From: Liolophura sinensis
Lineage: Eukaryota > Mollusca > Polyplacophora > Chitonida > Chitonidae
Length of the DNA stretch: 64,000 nucleotides
Direction of reading: 5' to 3'
NCBI RefSeq assembly: GCF_032854445.1
Contig: NC_088297.1
Coordinates: 19,543,127-19,607,126 of the forward strand
The translations under genes were made by a program, and so were the position numbers. The number at the start of each line of letters is the position of its first letter. The first letter of the stretch is position 1. The notes under the pieces were generated by a model. The model did no database searches and had not been told where the DNA came from. It was given only the letters and a program-made list of their open reading frames with translations. This document shows, piece by piece, positions 11,300 through 24,064 of this stretch.

Positions 11300-12360
11300 C
11301 GTGTCACATCTGCTCACTTCTGTTGTTGTGAGATACGAGTTTCATGTTGAATACTTTACTACATTATTTGACAGTTTATGTAAGGAGACAATACAGTGAT
11401 GTACCATCTTACGTCAAACAACACTTCTTTTGTGAATACAAGGCATTTTATGTTTAAAGTCTTTTAATCTAACATTATGTACCTTCCATGTAGTCATTAC
11501 TCGATTTAATAGTTTTATGGTTTGGGCAATCACAGTTTACAATACTTAACATGATTTATCAGCTTAACACTTATAGAGAGTGTTGACATTCTGACACTTG
11601 CGTTTATATCGCAAGGATTATAGAATTAGCTGGAACGGAAATGTTACCGCACTTAAATTAAAACTATGTACTGAAGAGTGTAACAACGACAACATGATTT
11701 CTAATGAACAACTAAGTAGTACGGGCCGAGCATCAGTAACGTCTTTGGCAGACATGTTTGCCCGCCGAGTTAAAATTGTCGCCGAAAATAAAATTTATAT
11801 GCCGCCTAGCATATAAACCGTATTTTGGTTGACCGAGCCGTTTACATGTGTCTGCGCAAGTGTAAATTCTTTCCTTATCTAAAACGATATTATGTTACCG
11901 GCAATACCCGACAACATAGCCTTATTCACTGCGCACGGAAGCCATGGAAGGACTGGCCCTAGTTAGCCAGCTTTGTAGGCTACAGGTAATGGTTTTATTT
12001 CCACATGTCACTTGAGCTATGAGATGGACTGTTTGAACTAATCTGTTGCTATAGATGGCGAATGGAATGGAGATAGAATTTGTGAAGTAGACTAGTAGAC
12101 AACTTTATACTTAAGTATAACTTGAACCGGTTCGAATGGATATCTTACCATATCTGTAAGTTACAAACCAAATGACTTCATCTTTATATGTAGGTGGAAA
12201 ACTGTTGACAGGAAGGTCACCTATTTAGCCATATCATCTGTTTTCTTGGTAGTGAAGGCCGCTGCTTAAGAATTCATCTTCAAGTGAATTACTTATCATT
12301 CATTTGGCCAGATTTAAAACACTATAATGTCTGTAATTATGCCCGATTTCTTTACGCCGG
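11300..12360. other. no recognised gene or repeat
   Basis: Unique sequence; a 72-codon frame at 11598-11816 has no support beyond being open. Confidence 0.35.
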
Positions 12361-12364
12361 GTTA

Positions 12365-12570
12365 ATATTGTAACTACGCAATTTAATACACGAATGCTGA
12401 TAACGTAGTTCTGCGCGAGAAGACCAGTGGTGAGGCTAACCCTAAACAAGCCTACGTGTGTTGTGCAAGCTCCAAATGTCAAGCTTGTCTGACCAGTGGT
12501 GCGAGCGAAGACAGCGGCACATCCACTCAGAAGAGTAGGGTCAAAGAGAACAGAGCATCCATTAAACGTA
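12365..12570 (+). repeat. dispersed repeat family E, copy 1
   Basis: Aligns with 24065-24265 through GTGAGGCTAA, AAGCCTACGTGTGT, CTCCAAATGTCAAGCTTGTC and GGCACATCCACT. Two copies seen, both in plus orientation; class unknown. Confidence 0.6.
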
Positions 12571-12840
12571 CATATCAACTGCTCGGACACAACAAATGAT
12601 ACACATAGGCTGGAACAAAACTTCCAGCGTTTCCATGTATGTGTACAGGGCTAAATAACACTCCCGTACAGGGTATGGGGTCGGGTTGCTCTTCGTTTCG
12701 TTTTGAAATCAATAGCCCACGCTGATAAATAGGAGTCTACCGTCAGCCTAAATATACCTACCGGATTGTTAATTACTAAAAAGATTTCCAATCCAACCTT
12801 TAACGTATATCATGTGAAACAAATTTTGGTATGAGGAGGC

Positions 12841-12930
12841 CCTATTTATTTATTTCACTTGTGTTTTGCGCCGTACTCAAGAATATTTCACTTATACGAC
12901 GGCGACCAACATTATGGTGGGTGGAGATCT
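12841..12930 (-). mobile_element. SINE-A 3' fragment
   Basis: TTATTTATTTCACTTGTGTT and TACTCAAGAATATTTCACTT, then ACGACGGCGACCAACATTAT. The rest of the element is absent. Confidence 0.75.
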
Positions 12931-12984
12931 CGTGTAATAACAGTATTGTTTGCTGTAGTATTCATATACACAAGCATTATTACG

Positions 12985-13071
12985 TACATACATATCGAAG
13001 TCTCGCCACAAAATGGCTGAAAAATTGCCGATGTGGTGTTAAACCCTAACCATTCATTCATTCATTCATAT
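12985..13071 (+). mobile_element. 3' end of another SINE with (ATTC)n tail
   Basis: AATGGCTGAAAAATTGCCGA, GTGGTGTTAAACCCTAACC, then four ATTC units. This resembles the 3' end shared by other molluscan SINEs with (CATT)n or (CACT)n tails. It directly follows the truncated SINE-A fragment. Confidence 0.55.
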
Positions 13072-13684
13072 CGAAATCAGGGGATCTTGGATCAAAGTGG
13101 GAAACCTGGGATCAAACCCGATCCAGGTCATACCAAAAACATTTAATATGGTACTTATTACTGCATTGAAGTAAGGACACGAGACTGTTTGGTCGAATGT
13201 CAAAATAATGTGACTGGGTGGAGTGTCATGTCTGGTGTCTTCGGCATGATAGTTCAGTGATGGCAGCACTTTGATGGCATGGACTCGCCATTCCACAACA
13301 CGACACTGTATATGTACACCCATCTACTGGCTCTTCGTGGTCAGTAAAAAGTACAACATAAAAGAACAAAGCATACGACATACACGCATTGCACATAAGA
13401 GTAAGTCTAATTGACGGTCCACAATGGTGCCATCTCTAGGCAGTGCAAATTTGCCCGCCATCTTGACTAAAAGTTGACTAGATCTCCTCTAACTGTTCAG
13501 GTTACTGTAATGGAGTACATTTTCCAGTTCCAAAACCACACTGTGCGAGCTGTGGCAAACATCACCGCATTTTTTGTTTTACTGCATTTTTTTTACCTAA
13601 TTCTGCTTAAGTCATGGTGCAAAGGGGCGTCTAAGTTACTACGATTTAATGCATTCACATGAACAGTAAGAATGAAACCCCGAC

Positions 13685-13801
13685 TGAGCTAAGTTGACAA
13701 GAGGCCGTACTTCACCGGTTAGGGTGGCCATTTGCCAACCAAGCTCGTTGTCATCCTTGCTCTGGTTTTACTCTCTATGCTGTACGTCTTTAATTATAAG
13801 A
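13685..13801 (+). repeat. dispersed repeat family B
   Basis: AAGTTGACAAGAGGCCGTAC, CATTTGCCAACCAAGC and TGGTTTTACTCTCTATGCTG define the common end of the family. Confidence 0.7.
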
Positions 13802-13869
13802 TACCGTTAGCCTAAGATCGCAAGCCATGTCTCGTGTGTAGTAGTAGCGTATCTGGCCAGGTTATCTCT

Positions 13870-13891
13870 GCCTCCCCCCCCCCCTCCCCCC
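13870..13891. repeat. poly(C) tract
   Basis: A near-pure C run inside CTCTGCC...CATAAATAATTCTGCC, one of three long C runs in the window. Confidence 0.9.
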
Positions 13892-14039
13892 ATAAATAAT
13901 TCTGCCACACGTGAGCACAGGGACGGGATGAGATGGTTAATTAACTTTGTAAATCCCATATACCCAAAAGTATTATATACTTCATACCTCTGCGTAAGGT
14001 GACCTTTTGTCTGTTTGATCAACAAATTACCTAGTCATT

Positions 14040-14300
14040 AGCACCGTTCACCGGCCACGTCCACCCTGTGGACAGCTGGCGTACATGTGCTATCGTGTGG
14101 ACGAGAATCCCCTCTCCCACACCAACTCCCACAACAAAACCCCAGATCTACTGCCACATACTCTAGCGACGGTTTCACTGAACTCCTGAAACAACACTTA
14201 TCACAACCCACGACACTCCGTTTTACGCGTACACATACGGAGCTCGCAGTCTCATTCACAAGCTACACAACGAGGAATTTCCCCACCGTTACCTGGTCCA
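14040..14300. other. GC-richer unique patch
   Basis: Moderately GC-rich with open frames on both strands (14087-14305 plus, 14038-14259 minus). Neither has a domain or splice signal I recognise, so neither is called as a gene. Confidence 0.25.
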
Positions 14301-14419
14301 GTTAAGCTTCAGATTATGAGGAACGAATTAAAAACTCACATATTCAAAATCGTGCGCCATTCAGTTTTGACACCCGCATCTATGCAATTAATGTGCTGAT
14401 CACCCAGATCTAAATATGC

Positions 14420-14500
14420 TTCCTGCGGTCGCTGTGAGTTCAAGTCCAACTCATGCTGGCTTCCTCTCCGGCCGTATGTGAGAAGGTCTGGCAACATGCT
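14420..14500 (+). mobile_element. SINE-A 5'-part fragment
   Basis: GCGGTCGCTGTGAGTTCAAG with an intact B box, then CATGCTGGCTTCCTCTCCGG. Both the A-box side and the 3' tail are missing. Confidence 0.75.
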
Positions 14501-14559
14501 TCCCGAATATTATATTCTAGCATGATAAACTATTTAAATAATAATTTCACTCAGTCCAC

Positions 14560-14830
14560 TAGAATATAACTTGCGTCTTTCCAACATCATTGAAAACTGT
14601 TGACTGCTTCTCCTTCGGTCCTATTTTGGTTCTTTATATATTTCTCAGTTATTTGGTAGTTTGTGTTAAACGTCGTTTTGCGAATTGACCTTGCGATTAT
14701 TGACCTGGAACGTCCTTCTAGGCTCACGGCTGGCATACGCGTGTCTGATTCGGCGCACAGATTCTCCCAATTTTTAACGATAATTCACCAGTGTCAGATC
14801 TATTTTTTTGTAAGCAACTTTACGGGAAAA
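14560..14830 (+). repeat. dispersed repeat family D, longest copy
   Basis: GTCTTTCCAACATCATTGAA, GTGTTAAACGTCGTTTTGCG, GACCTTGCGATTATTGACCT and CACGGCTGGCATACGCGTGT. Best preserved of the six copies seen. Confidence 0.6.
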
Positions 14831-15009
14831 GTCATGCATGGGCACTGTGATCAGGATTAGTTTCCAGGAATATTTTGAACATCACCATGGGGATATAAAA
14901 CTGAAACCCAGCCCTGGTATTGACCATTCATCCATGTGGCAGAGATTTACGCTTGTTCTAGTGACTAATAAATTACATTTGGCATCACTTGAGGCCATTG
15001 CTAATTTCA

Positions 15010-15070
15010 GTTGTTACGTGTGACACCGTCGTCACTGCTCTGGTTTTACTCTCCATACTGTAATCTCGTA
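15010..15070 (+). repeat. family B fragment
   Basis: GTTACGTGTGACACCGTCGT and TGGTTTTACTCTCCATACTG. Confidence 0.55.
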
Positions 15071-17090
15071 TTATATGCAAAAGGTTTATTTTACACACAC
15101 ACCCACACAAAAACCATTCCGAGTGGCATGAGAGGTACAGTTTAAACAGAACAGCAGAAACATATGGTGTGAAGGCAATCTATTTTTCCAATGTTTGGTA
15201 TAAAGGACCAGCTGTGAGGTGGGATTCCTCAACACCAGGTTCCAAAATCAGAACTTGAATTGTGATTTGAACGCTTATTTCTTGACAGATGAATCCTGTT
15301 TTAAGGCGAAGATATCACAATTTTGACTGCGTTTTACATCAAGATTTTAAATTTGAATGAAGTCAAAACCGTTTTATGGAATTGGCTATAGACAAATTCG
15401 ATTTTACAAATCCCAAGTTGTTTCACCAAACTTAAAGTAGAAAGCCCGCGGCTGGGCCTGCCAAACTGCACATAGATGCTTTTGTCTTCCCTGAATCAAT
15501 AGCGTTCGTTTAAAACGTCGAAAGCAGAAGGAAAACGGTAGGATTTGGTGATCAAATAAGAGAAAATCTACCCAACTACGATCGAGCCACCGCTGACCTT
15601 GCGACATCACAGCGGTACATTCTCTGTATATGTACAACGCACACCACAGGAGACATCCGCTGTACTTTTACCACTAAATTCGAGATTATGCCATGGCCAA
15701 GTTGGATTTACGACTGCAGTAACACAACGCAGTGTACTGTAATGTTACATACATTGCCTAAAATGTCACATATTGCCAAAATATGGACCAGACCTCATCA
15801 AAAACACACACTGATTACGGAGGACTCGATGGTAGTCGTATGAGACTTGCTAATTCAGCCTTGCCTACTAAAATGAAAGGCCGATGGACAAGGCTTACAT
15901 CCCCCCCCCCCCCACCCTCCAACACCACCACGACAAAAGCCAAACGAAAATGAAAAGATGTTCGGATTTTCACCCTCGGAATGCAAAAGTTGTGTAGTTA
16001 CTAGCTTGTTTGAAACAGCAGGCTGTGACACAATTTTTAGGCAGGCGCCAGCTTTTGCCGTACACGGGCACGAGTTTACAGGGTGGCCATCCAGCTGTGT
16101 TCACACCTCGACTACAAGTCGCTGTGCGCGCGTGAAACCCCACATCATGCCGTACCTTGAAGTCCGTAACGGAAAAAATTTAAATTGGCATTCTTACGTG
16201 TTACCAATCGCTTTTTCCACTGAATATAATTCAAGCCTTATTTTTTTTTTGCCGGTGATACTTTTTAAAAAAAAGTCATCCCGATTGTTACTTTCACCGA
16301 TAGACTGGTCTCGTCACTGCAACACCATCAGCTGGCCGGACTCCATGGATCCTCATGTCGCAGCAAATAGGCCTATTGCTCGACTTGCCTATAAAAACTG
16401 CGAAACCACCTCATATTCTCCACGAGTATTACCTTAATTCCATGGACAATTCAAGTCTGACAAACCAGACGGGAGCGCGTTTGCGTCCTCTGCGGTGGCC
16501 GGTATGTGAGCGAAAATCGGTTATGCTATCACCCAGTCGCTGTGCTGTACATGTTTTACTAGGATCTACAATAACTGCAGTATCTTTCAAAGTATTTGTG
16601 GTAAAACTGTTTCAGGTATATGGTTTCCAGGTGTTAATTAAGAGGTTTAAACGTAGGGTTAATTATAGATTTGGTCATACGATAGCTTCAGGAAAAGCAC
16701 ACAGTGGTTAGGCCTAATGCATGGATTTGTCAATGCCTCTCTGGGCTTTTGAATACATAATTACGCCAGGTCCTTACGGCATGACGTCACTCGGCCAGGA
16801 CCCGGCGGCCGACAAGATGGGCTGGCTGTTCAACTTTAATAGCTCTTTTTAAGTGTTAGTAGTTCAAATAATATTGTTTTTAATGCAGTTTACATACTAA
16901 CATAACAAAATTATTGTCTAGAGAACATTTAGTATGAAAATAAAGGCGTTGGGGTTCTCCTTTAAGTAATACACATTGTACCATATACGTATCGTTAACA
17001 GGATTTGTATGTAGTCAGCGCAATTTTGATCTCTGTAATACAAGCGTCTTCATCTTGGGAGTAATTAACTCACGTTAGGGTGACAAGCCA
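15071..17090. other. no gene called
   Basis: Contains a C run at 15900-15913 and a 159-codon plus-strand frame (15958-16437) whose composition looks random and which has no domain. TGACGTCA near 16783 in a short CG-rich patch resembles a CREB-type site but stands alone. Otherwise nothing recognised. Confidence 0.35.
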
Positions 17091-17093
17091 TGA

Positions 17094-17142
17094 AAACTGT
17101 CATGTCGCTTGACAGTGGATATCCGTCAGTTTTGACGGATCA
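17094..17142. repeat. two adjacent small hairpins
   Basis: ACTGTCA/TGACAGT with a 7-base loop is followed at once by ATCCGTCA/TGACGGAT with a 4-base loop. Perfect stems of 7 and 8; may be chance or a relic of inverted termini. Confidence 0.35.
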
Positions 17143-17997
17143 CTAAGAGGGCCAGACTTTAGAATGGGTTGGCCTCGTAGTTCCTTGATGGAAACAGATA
17201 AATGTGCATATGACGCGATGTCTTTATTACTCACGGACTGGTCTGTTCATCCATCACGTGACGTAGTTCCAGCCATGATCACACGGTGTAACAATTAACT
17301 ACGGGACTTATCAAGTTCATGTATTCTATTTATAAAGATGAAAGCAATGAATGTAGGTAGAGATGTACCAGGCAATCTGTCAACATATAAATCAACCAAT
17401 GATTTATATATCAATTCTAGAAACTCAATTGCCAGTTATAAACCCATCTGCCTATCTGTCCTAAAAACACCCAAGACTGTTGGTTCATTTTGCAGACATA
17501 CATATGCATTTACAATTTCTGTTAAAATATTCAAGCTACGCCAATAAAACGTCTTTGCCAAACTTCGTCTTTGTTACAATTGAAACATAAACATAATTTT
17601 TTAATGCGCATCCACACTGGATATTCGTTTTAATCCTGATGCCTTTGTTCTGAAATACAGAATCCACTAAGATGTACAATTACGAATTCAGTCACGAGTC
17701 AACATTTTCGTGAACAGTTGTATTAATAATTGGTTACAAGAAACATAAATTCTATTCAGTATCTTCTATTTATTACATGAACATGATGCCTTTATGAACT
17801 GTTCCAATCAAAGTGATACCTGTATTTGTATGACACCTGGAAATTGTCTACCGATAACTGAATTGGCTGCCATGCCTATAATATTCGTCGAAACCTGCCA
17901 CTAAAACATTTAAAAAAATGAAGCGAACAAGATGTAAAAGAGGGGACACACTGTCCTGTTACTTAATTTGAACATGGCCACAAAATTTTAATTGGTG

Positions 17998-18110
17998 ACC
18001 GTAAAATTCAACCGTAAAAAGGCCGTATTTCACCAGATACGTGTGACCTTCTGCCAATTATCACAATGTAGTCGCTGCTCTCTGTGCTGAAAGTCTTTTA
18101 TGGCTAAAGT
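17998..18110 (+). repeat. dispersed repeat family B
   Basis: AAAAAGGCCGTATTTCACCA, CTTCTGCCAATTATCACAAT, then CTCTCTGTGCTGAAAGTC. Confidence 0.65.
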
Positions 18111-18119
18111 GTCTGTAAA

Positions 18120-18315
18120 CTTTAGGGCAATTCTGTTGAAGACATTGTGTTAGAGGATGTAATTTGCTACTATGTAAGCATTTACATAAACCGTTAGAAT
18201 AAAACTGTAACTAAGGTAAATTGACAAGAGGTATTTCAGCTGTTATGTGTGCCCATCTGCCAATTATCACGCTGTCGTCGCCGCTCTGGTTCTACTCTCT
18301 ATGCTGCAAGTGTTG
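18120..18315 (+). repeat. dispersed repeat family B, second tandem copy
   Basis: TAATTTGCTACTATGTAAGC, TAGAATAAAACTGTAACTA, AAATTGACAAGAGGTATTTC and GTTCTACTCTCTATGCTGC. It includes part of the long half of the family and follows the previous copy directly. Confidence 0.65.
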
Positions 18316-18667
18316 GTTCAGTCATCCTTGGACCAGGAGTCTTCGAGATCTCATGGCGTTGGTAGCTATGTGCCGCAATCGTTCATCACAGGTGGGAGAG
18401 TAAGGGTTATGTGTGGAGAGGCCTGCTCCAGACGTAAACCTATCCTCTGTTTTATGAGTGAAATTTGATTTGGTACGATAAAATAAGTAAATAAATATAG
18501 AAATAAATAAATAAACTTTGAACTGAACATGTTATTAGCAATGTTTTGTTGACCTTGGACTTTATTCAAATTATTAGGATTTGGGACAGAAAGTTAGGTC
18601 ATTTGCACTATTGTGTATTTGGAATCGCCGTGTGACATGAAAGGGAGGGTGAAATAACTGAAATAAG

Positions 18668-18740
18668 CAGGCATGAGGCCGGACTTCATTGGTCCGATGT
18701 GAAATGCCAACTATCGCACTATAGTCACTCCTAATCAAAG
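18668..18740 (+). repeat. family B fragment
   Basis: CATGAGGCCGGACTTCATTG and GAAATGCCAACTATCGCACT. Confidence 0.5.
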
Positions 18741-18882
18741 GATCGACAAGTGCTCCGCCGGGACTTGCCCTATTCAGAACAAAAGAAAAATGAGCAAAAT
18801 AGGTAAATAAACAAATGATAATACGAAAGAGTGCAGCATAGAGATTAAAACAAGAGCAAAGGCGAGAATGTGATATAATTAA

Positions 18883-19260
18883 AGACGTACAGCATAGAGA
18901 GTAAACCTAGAGCGGAGACGACAGTGTGATAGTTGGCAAATGGTCGCACGTAACCAGTGTAATGCGGCCTTTTGTCAGCTTACCTTAGCCAGGGTTTTAT
19001 TCTAACTGTTGATGTAAGTGTACAAATAGTAGCAATTTACACTCCCATTGCACCATGATTTAACAGAATTACGTAAATAAAATGCATGGATGATAATTAA
19101 AATATAATCTGACGTCGCTAGTCTAGAATTAAACAAAATGCTGTTGGGTCATCACGTTTACTTTAGTGATGTTAACTGCAATTTATTAGACGTCACATAT
19201 AACCAGTGAAATACGGTCTCTTGTCAGTTTACCTCAGTTACGCTTATATTTTATGTGTCC
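18883..19260 (-). repeat. dispersed repeat family B, full copy plus partial copy
   Basis: GACGTACAGCATAGAGAGTA, GACGACAGTGTGATAGTTGG, CTTACCTTAGCCAGGGTTTT, ATTACGTAAATAAAATGCAT, GACGTCGCTAGTCTAGAATT. This and 27438-27730 are the best guides to the full family. A further partial copy (CACATATAACCAGTGAAATA) follows at 19195-19260. Confidence 0.7.
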
Positions 19261-19307
19261 ACGTAACTGCATAACATGCTGCAAAATAATTAGGTATAAA
19301 GGTTTCG

Positions 19308-19402
19308 TCTGGGCTCTGCCCAGTTCCCCCCCCCCCCCCCCCCCACCATGACGCTTTCCGTCGTCGTTTAGGTGAAATATTCTTGAGTACGGCGTAAAAC
19401 AT
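19308..19402 (+). mobile_element. SINE-A 3' fragment with C run
   Basis: CCATGACGCTTTCCGTCGTC and GAGTACGGCGTAAAAC. A pure C run of about 19 bases at 19326-19344 replaces the usual CGGTTTCCTCCC. Confidence 0.75.
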
Positions 19403-19859
19403 GTGACTAGCTAATATAGATCGTCGATATTTTCTATATGAATGCGAGAGAAAATCCGAAATTCGGAACCCATGATTTCTATCTGTAGAAACACCAAACA
19501 AATACATCAGCCTCAGTTTCATTGCATCTCTTGATACAATGACCTTTTAGAAATAGTGCAAATTTGATATGTCTTCATTTTCCATGCGCGTTTTATGGAA
19601 TTACATATCGGCAGCCATTAAAGTGCCGACAAAAGACACTGTGTACATTATGTATATTAGCCAACAAAGGTTTTATGTTCATCGTGAGATGTCCAAGAGG
19701 AAAACAGAAGACGAGTAGTGGATTATAGTGTCCTAATATCTGAATTAATAATTCATAGTCGTATAATAAACAATCCCCATTAAGGACCTATGGAGGCAGA
19801 AATAAAAAGAAAAGGAAATACTGTAGAACTACAATTAGCCCAGGTCTATTTTATGGAGC

Positions 19860-20075
19860 GGAACTGTCTTGTGGTTAAAGACGCTTGTTGTTTAGTTGCT
19901 TCAAGGTGCAGATTCAAACTCGGCCTTTTACAGGAAGTTTGTGGATTTCCCCGTCTATCCCCTTCCCCCAAACTTCCTCGACTTCCTGTTTGTGGGGCAT
20001 TAGTGGCTATAATCGGCCGTCGACGTTCGCGTGGCTGTTTGAGCGAGTGTTCAAAAACACTTGTCTTTCACCAAT
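19860..20075 (+). mobile_element. possible SINE with a different tRNA-like head
   Basis: CTTGTGGTTAAAGACGCTTG could be an A box and GCAGATTCAAACTCGG a B box at the normal spacing. Only one copy is seen, so repeat status is unproven. Confidence 0.3.
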
Positions 20076-20668
20076 AATGGATGTATAACTGTACGTCATA
20101 TGTGGGAATGTAATTCAGTAACTTGTTCGTTGCGGTTCAGAAGATTAAAGCCTGGAGCAATATGATTGGCCATAAATATTCTCAAGTGAGAGACATGGCC
20201 GCCTACGCACGACCCGCCTATAACATAAGCTTATTTCCAAAATATAACAAAAAATCTGATTTTGTTATTTATCTGAATATCCTGATATTGACAAGTAGCA
20301 AACAATATGCTATGGGGGGAAATGTACCAGTTAAATCAGTTACTTGATTTTAAACAATTTCACATCGGAAAATGTGAACGCCTTTGTGAAGGTATCTACC
20401 GTTCCAGCTTACCAATTTGTACGCATTCTGCACTACTCCTGTTCAAAGCATAGGCAATGCTAGCTATTCCTTCATTTTAAATAACCAATATTCGTTGGGG
20501 AACGCGACAGCGATGGACCTAATTCATGAGCCTTCTGCACAGTTCTCAAACATTCCATGTGCCCCGTGTTAAGCAAAGTCGAGCTAGATAATCTTTAATG
20601 TTAATTCGCTCCAACGAGTTCCAAGGTATTTTCCAATTCATGTTGTTCATCCCAGCAAGAAAAAAATT

Positions 20669-20822
20669 TAGAAAACCCACGTCCATCCTCCGGTTAATGG
20701 CAGACTTTCCAACGTACGGCCGGAGAGGACGCTGTCATGAGCTGAAGCCCCCACATTCGTGAAACGCTCCTGAATGATTCCGCCACGCTGCAAGCTTACC
20801 ACCTCGGCCACGGAGGTCCCCT
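20669..20822 (-). mobile_element. SINE-A 5' half
   Basis: On the minus strand the copy starts at GGACCTCCGTGGCCGAGGTG and runs through the B-box region (which is damaged) to AACCCACG. The 3' half is missing. Confidence 0.75.
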
Positions 20823-21095
20823 TTGCTGGCCTTTTCCTTCCAAACGGTCTATCCACGAAAAGAAGTGCACTACATCTCTACAGCAGCCTATTTACGCGTG
20901 TAAATACGGGCTTGAGGTAGTAAACTGAACCCAGGGGCCACATTCACGAAGTGTATCTTTAATGATAAATAGCTTTTAACTAAGTGCACTTTATACCTGT
21001 GACATACGTTGTTATGTTAGTTGAGGGCTTACCTAAAAGCGCGCTTCATGAAACGGAGGTCATGCCAAAAGAGATCGCACGCTCGAATGCGGCGA

Positions 21096-21344
21096 AAGTC
21101 TCCGTGGCGAAAGGAGGAAGCACGCCAACGCGGCGAAATGACCCAGAAGCCTCCCACCAATGCGGTCGGTGTGAATTAAAGTCCAGCTCATGCTGGATTC
21201 ATCTTCGATCATACGTGGGAAGGTCAGCCAGCCACCTCTGTCCCCGGGCTCTGTTCGGTTTCCTTCCACCATAATTCTAGCCGCCGTCGAATAAGTGAAA
21301 TACTCTTGAGTATGGCGTAAAACAAAAATCAAATGAATAAATCG
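21096..21344 (+). mobile_element. SINE-A, full length but diverged
   Basis: Head GTCTCCGTGGCGAAAGGAGG, body CAATGCGGTCGGTGTGAATT and TACGTGGGAAGGTCAGCCAG, tail GAGTATGGCGTAAAACAAA. The A box is degraded, so probably transcriptionally dead. Confidence 0.85.
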
Positions 21345-21724
21345 AATGCAGCGCTCGCTGATTCGACTTTTGCTTTAAATCGGGAGACTTGTCAGGGAGC
21401 TGGTGTGATGCGGTGGTTTACGCCAGACACCCCGTTTTTAACCAGCTCTAAACTAGACTACCGTAATACAAGAAAGGAATTCTTAAGTAATGTTTAAAGT
21501 GCCAATCACAGAAAGGCAAATATGTATGTGTTTGGTTAGTGAACAATTACGTTCCCTAAGCTGGGTCATACAGCCTTAGGCGTCAAAACAGACATTGATT
21601 TACAAGCGGCGATTTATAACAGACGTCCCGCGTGAAAAATCGCAAAACCATCTTCAAAAAAATGTTCATTACAAACCACCAAGAAGTAAGAAAATGTATA
21701 TGACAACACATTGATGACGACATT

Positions 21725-21810
21725 ACCGGTAATGCTTGTGACCATTGGCCAACTATCACACTGTCGTCACTTGCTCTGGCTTTACTCTCTATACTGTAGT
21801 GCTTTATATC
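21725..21810 (+). repeat. family B fragment
   Basis: GTGACCATTGGCCAACTATC, TGGCTTTACTCTCTATACTG. Confidence 0.6.
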
Positions 21811-23435
21811 AAAGAGTAAGAAATTAGCACGTATACATTTTTGTCCATGAATATGCGAAAATAGAAGCTTGAGTCATGAGTTTACTAGGCCTTGACCAAT
21901 GAAGTTTCACTCGGTTTCCTACACCCGTAAAACAGGGCGCTGTCCTGTAATCTAGAACTGTTCTCGCCTAGTAATTCGGGCCACAATATATTGCACGCCC
22001 TTGCTTTTGAGATGACGATTTTGAAGTGAACTGATTAAGTAGTACTCGTGTATAAGAGAAGTGATCCATCCAGCTTGGACCCGAGTCGACAGTGCATGAG
22101 AATAAGGTAACCTAGCCACTGAAAAATTGCTGGGTACTGACGTTAGATACCAATCAACTTCAGTTAGCCCACTATATATGTGACACCCTGTAGGAACCGG
22201 AAAATAATCGCAGCTCGCCCAGCATGTAAGCGTATGAATAAAACCCATTAGGTTAAAAATACTCTACAATTAAAACATGCCTATGGAACAACTGTGCTCT
22301 AATGAGGCGCTCTCCATTCCAGCATTTCTAGATAAATAACCGTATATGCAGGGAATCCAATAATGATCAGATAAAGTCGTACACTGATAAATCAGTACGT
22401 TCGGACTTATACATTTAACCTCTAGTTGGCTTAAACAGGGGTGTTTATTAACAAAATCATTGTGTCAGCCACAGTTAATATACATTTCACATGCATCGCC
22501 CAGGGGACGGGTATAGGGATGGGGTACTGACCCCATACCCCCAATTCCATGTTGATACACATTTAATGGGTTGACTCACTCCACAGCTTTCGAAGCCTGG
22601 AAGCTCCAAAATCATATCCAACTTCCGACAGTTTAGATTGTGGCTTCGATCAGCAGGCTGATAAGTTGGTTAGTTTGCCGGTGGGTGTTCTAAAATTTAT
22701 ACTGGCAATTGACAAATATTTGATCTGTAAAAAAAAGTCATCAATTAATTTTGAGCAAACAACCTGTAAGTCCAATCGAAACAATCTATCTAATTGGTAA
22801 TTTCACAATGTTTCAATAAACGTCTGGATTTATTGATCATAATTAGAATTGGAAAAAGCAATTCCATCTAGTCCTATCAACTAATTGCGTAACTCCAATG
22901 TGTAATGTTTTACTTGGAATTTATAGAGGATTTTATGTTAAAGTAACAGTGCATGACATGCTGTGATGAGATTAATAGGCTGATGACCTAACACAGACTT
23001 CCTGAATCACCGGGAAATTCATGACTCAGCAAATGCATGTCCTTTACTCGATGCACGTGGTATTGGTTGGCGTTTGTGGTATAATTTGACCTCTCTCCGT
23101 AGAAAATTGAAAATAAAAGATTTTCATGCATCTTCCTCAGAATGTTGCTTGCGCTGCGGCCTCAATACCCTCAGAAATGAGGCTGACCTAGACAACGACA
23201 CAGATACATAACATTTAAGCAAACTTATCTTAAAGTACGAAAGCTTCACATTTCATCAGTCGGATTTAACGGCAAATAGACATATTCTTGTAGCAATAAC
23301 GTACTTCGGAGAAAACACTTAGTATACTTGCTAATCACTAGAGAAACGCTATAAAGAAGGCTATTATATGTCATGTAATTTTGATGCAAAATGAACCCTA
23401 TGATAATTTCACAATTATTCGCTAAACAACAATCT
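21811..23435. other. no recognised feature
   Basis: AT-rich unique sequence. Short frames only; no tRNA-like head or known repeat recognised. Confidence 0.35.
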
Positions 23436-23439
23436 CACA

Positions 23440-23570
23440 AATTTGACCAATCACTGTTTTTTGAACGTTGTGTTGGGAATTCGTCATTGCCATTCGCCAT
23501 TACTGACGTGCATGTTGATTGACGGCTGGCATAACAATGTCTCCTCTGACGCCTATACACTTCATTCTCT
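23440..23570 (+). repeat. dispersed repeat family D
   Basis: GAACGTTGTGTTGGGAATTC, ATTGACGGCTGGCATAACAA and CTGACGCCTATACACTTC align with the copy at 14560. Confidence 0.45.
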
Positions 23571-24064
23571 GTGAACTGTTTGTTATATTCGCCAAAATAG
23601 AGGCTAGTCTCATTGATTGGTCGACACGGGCTTTCAGTGAAAATGTTGTAGATAGTTATGGCTGATAATGTATTTATTGTTTGCAAAACAAGAGATCAAT
23701 TACATGTTGTTAACTGAACACTAAATAGTCAAAGCCATTCACTCACAACCCAGCCGCCGTCAAATACTCTTAATGACACAACATAATAAATAAATGAGAC
23801 AAGAAATTACTGTAAGATTAAGCAAATCAGGTATACTCTATAAGGCAGATCATAACGTATCCCATACTCCGTACAGCGCATGCGCCGCCATCTACTTTCT
23901 CTTAACATCACAGTCACCGCCAGTATATTCTGTTCAGAACTCTCGAATAACGCCGAGGTCACTGAAGTCACGGTGATGAGACAGGAAGTGATGTCAAAAA
24001 CCTAAACACTCCTTTGTTTCTAATAATATTTTACACGCATGTTTTCCTTTTATGTAAGGTACAA

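Noticed and set aside
15958-16437. 159-codon plus-strand ORF, one of the longest
   Set aside because: Amino-acid composition looks random, it includes homopolymer-encoded runs (FFLP, FKKKSS), and there is no domain, splice signal or homologous copy.
16775-16850. Promoter with TGACGTCA and AAGATGG motifs
   Set aside because: Single short motif matches in a small GC-rich patch with no downstream coding exon; not enough to call.
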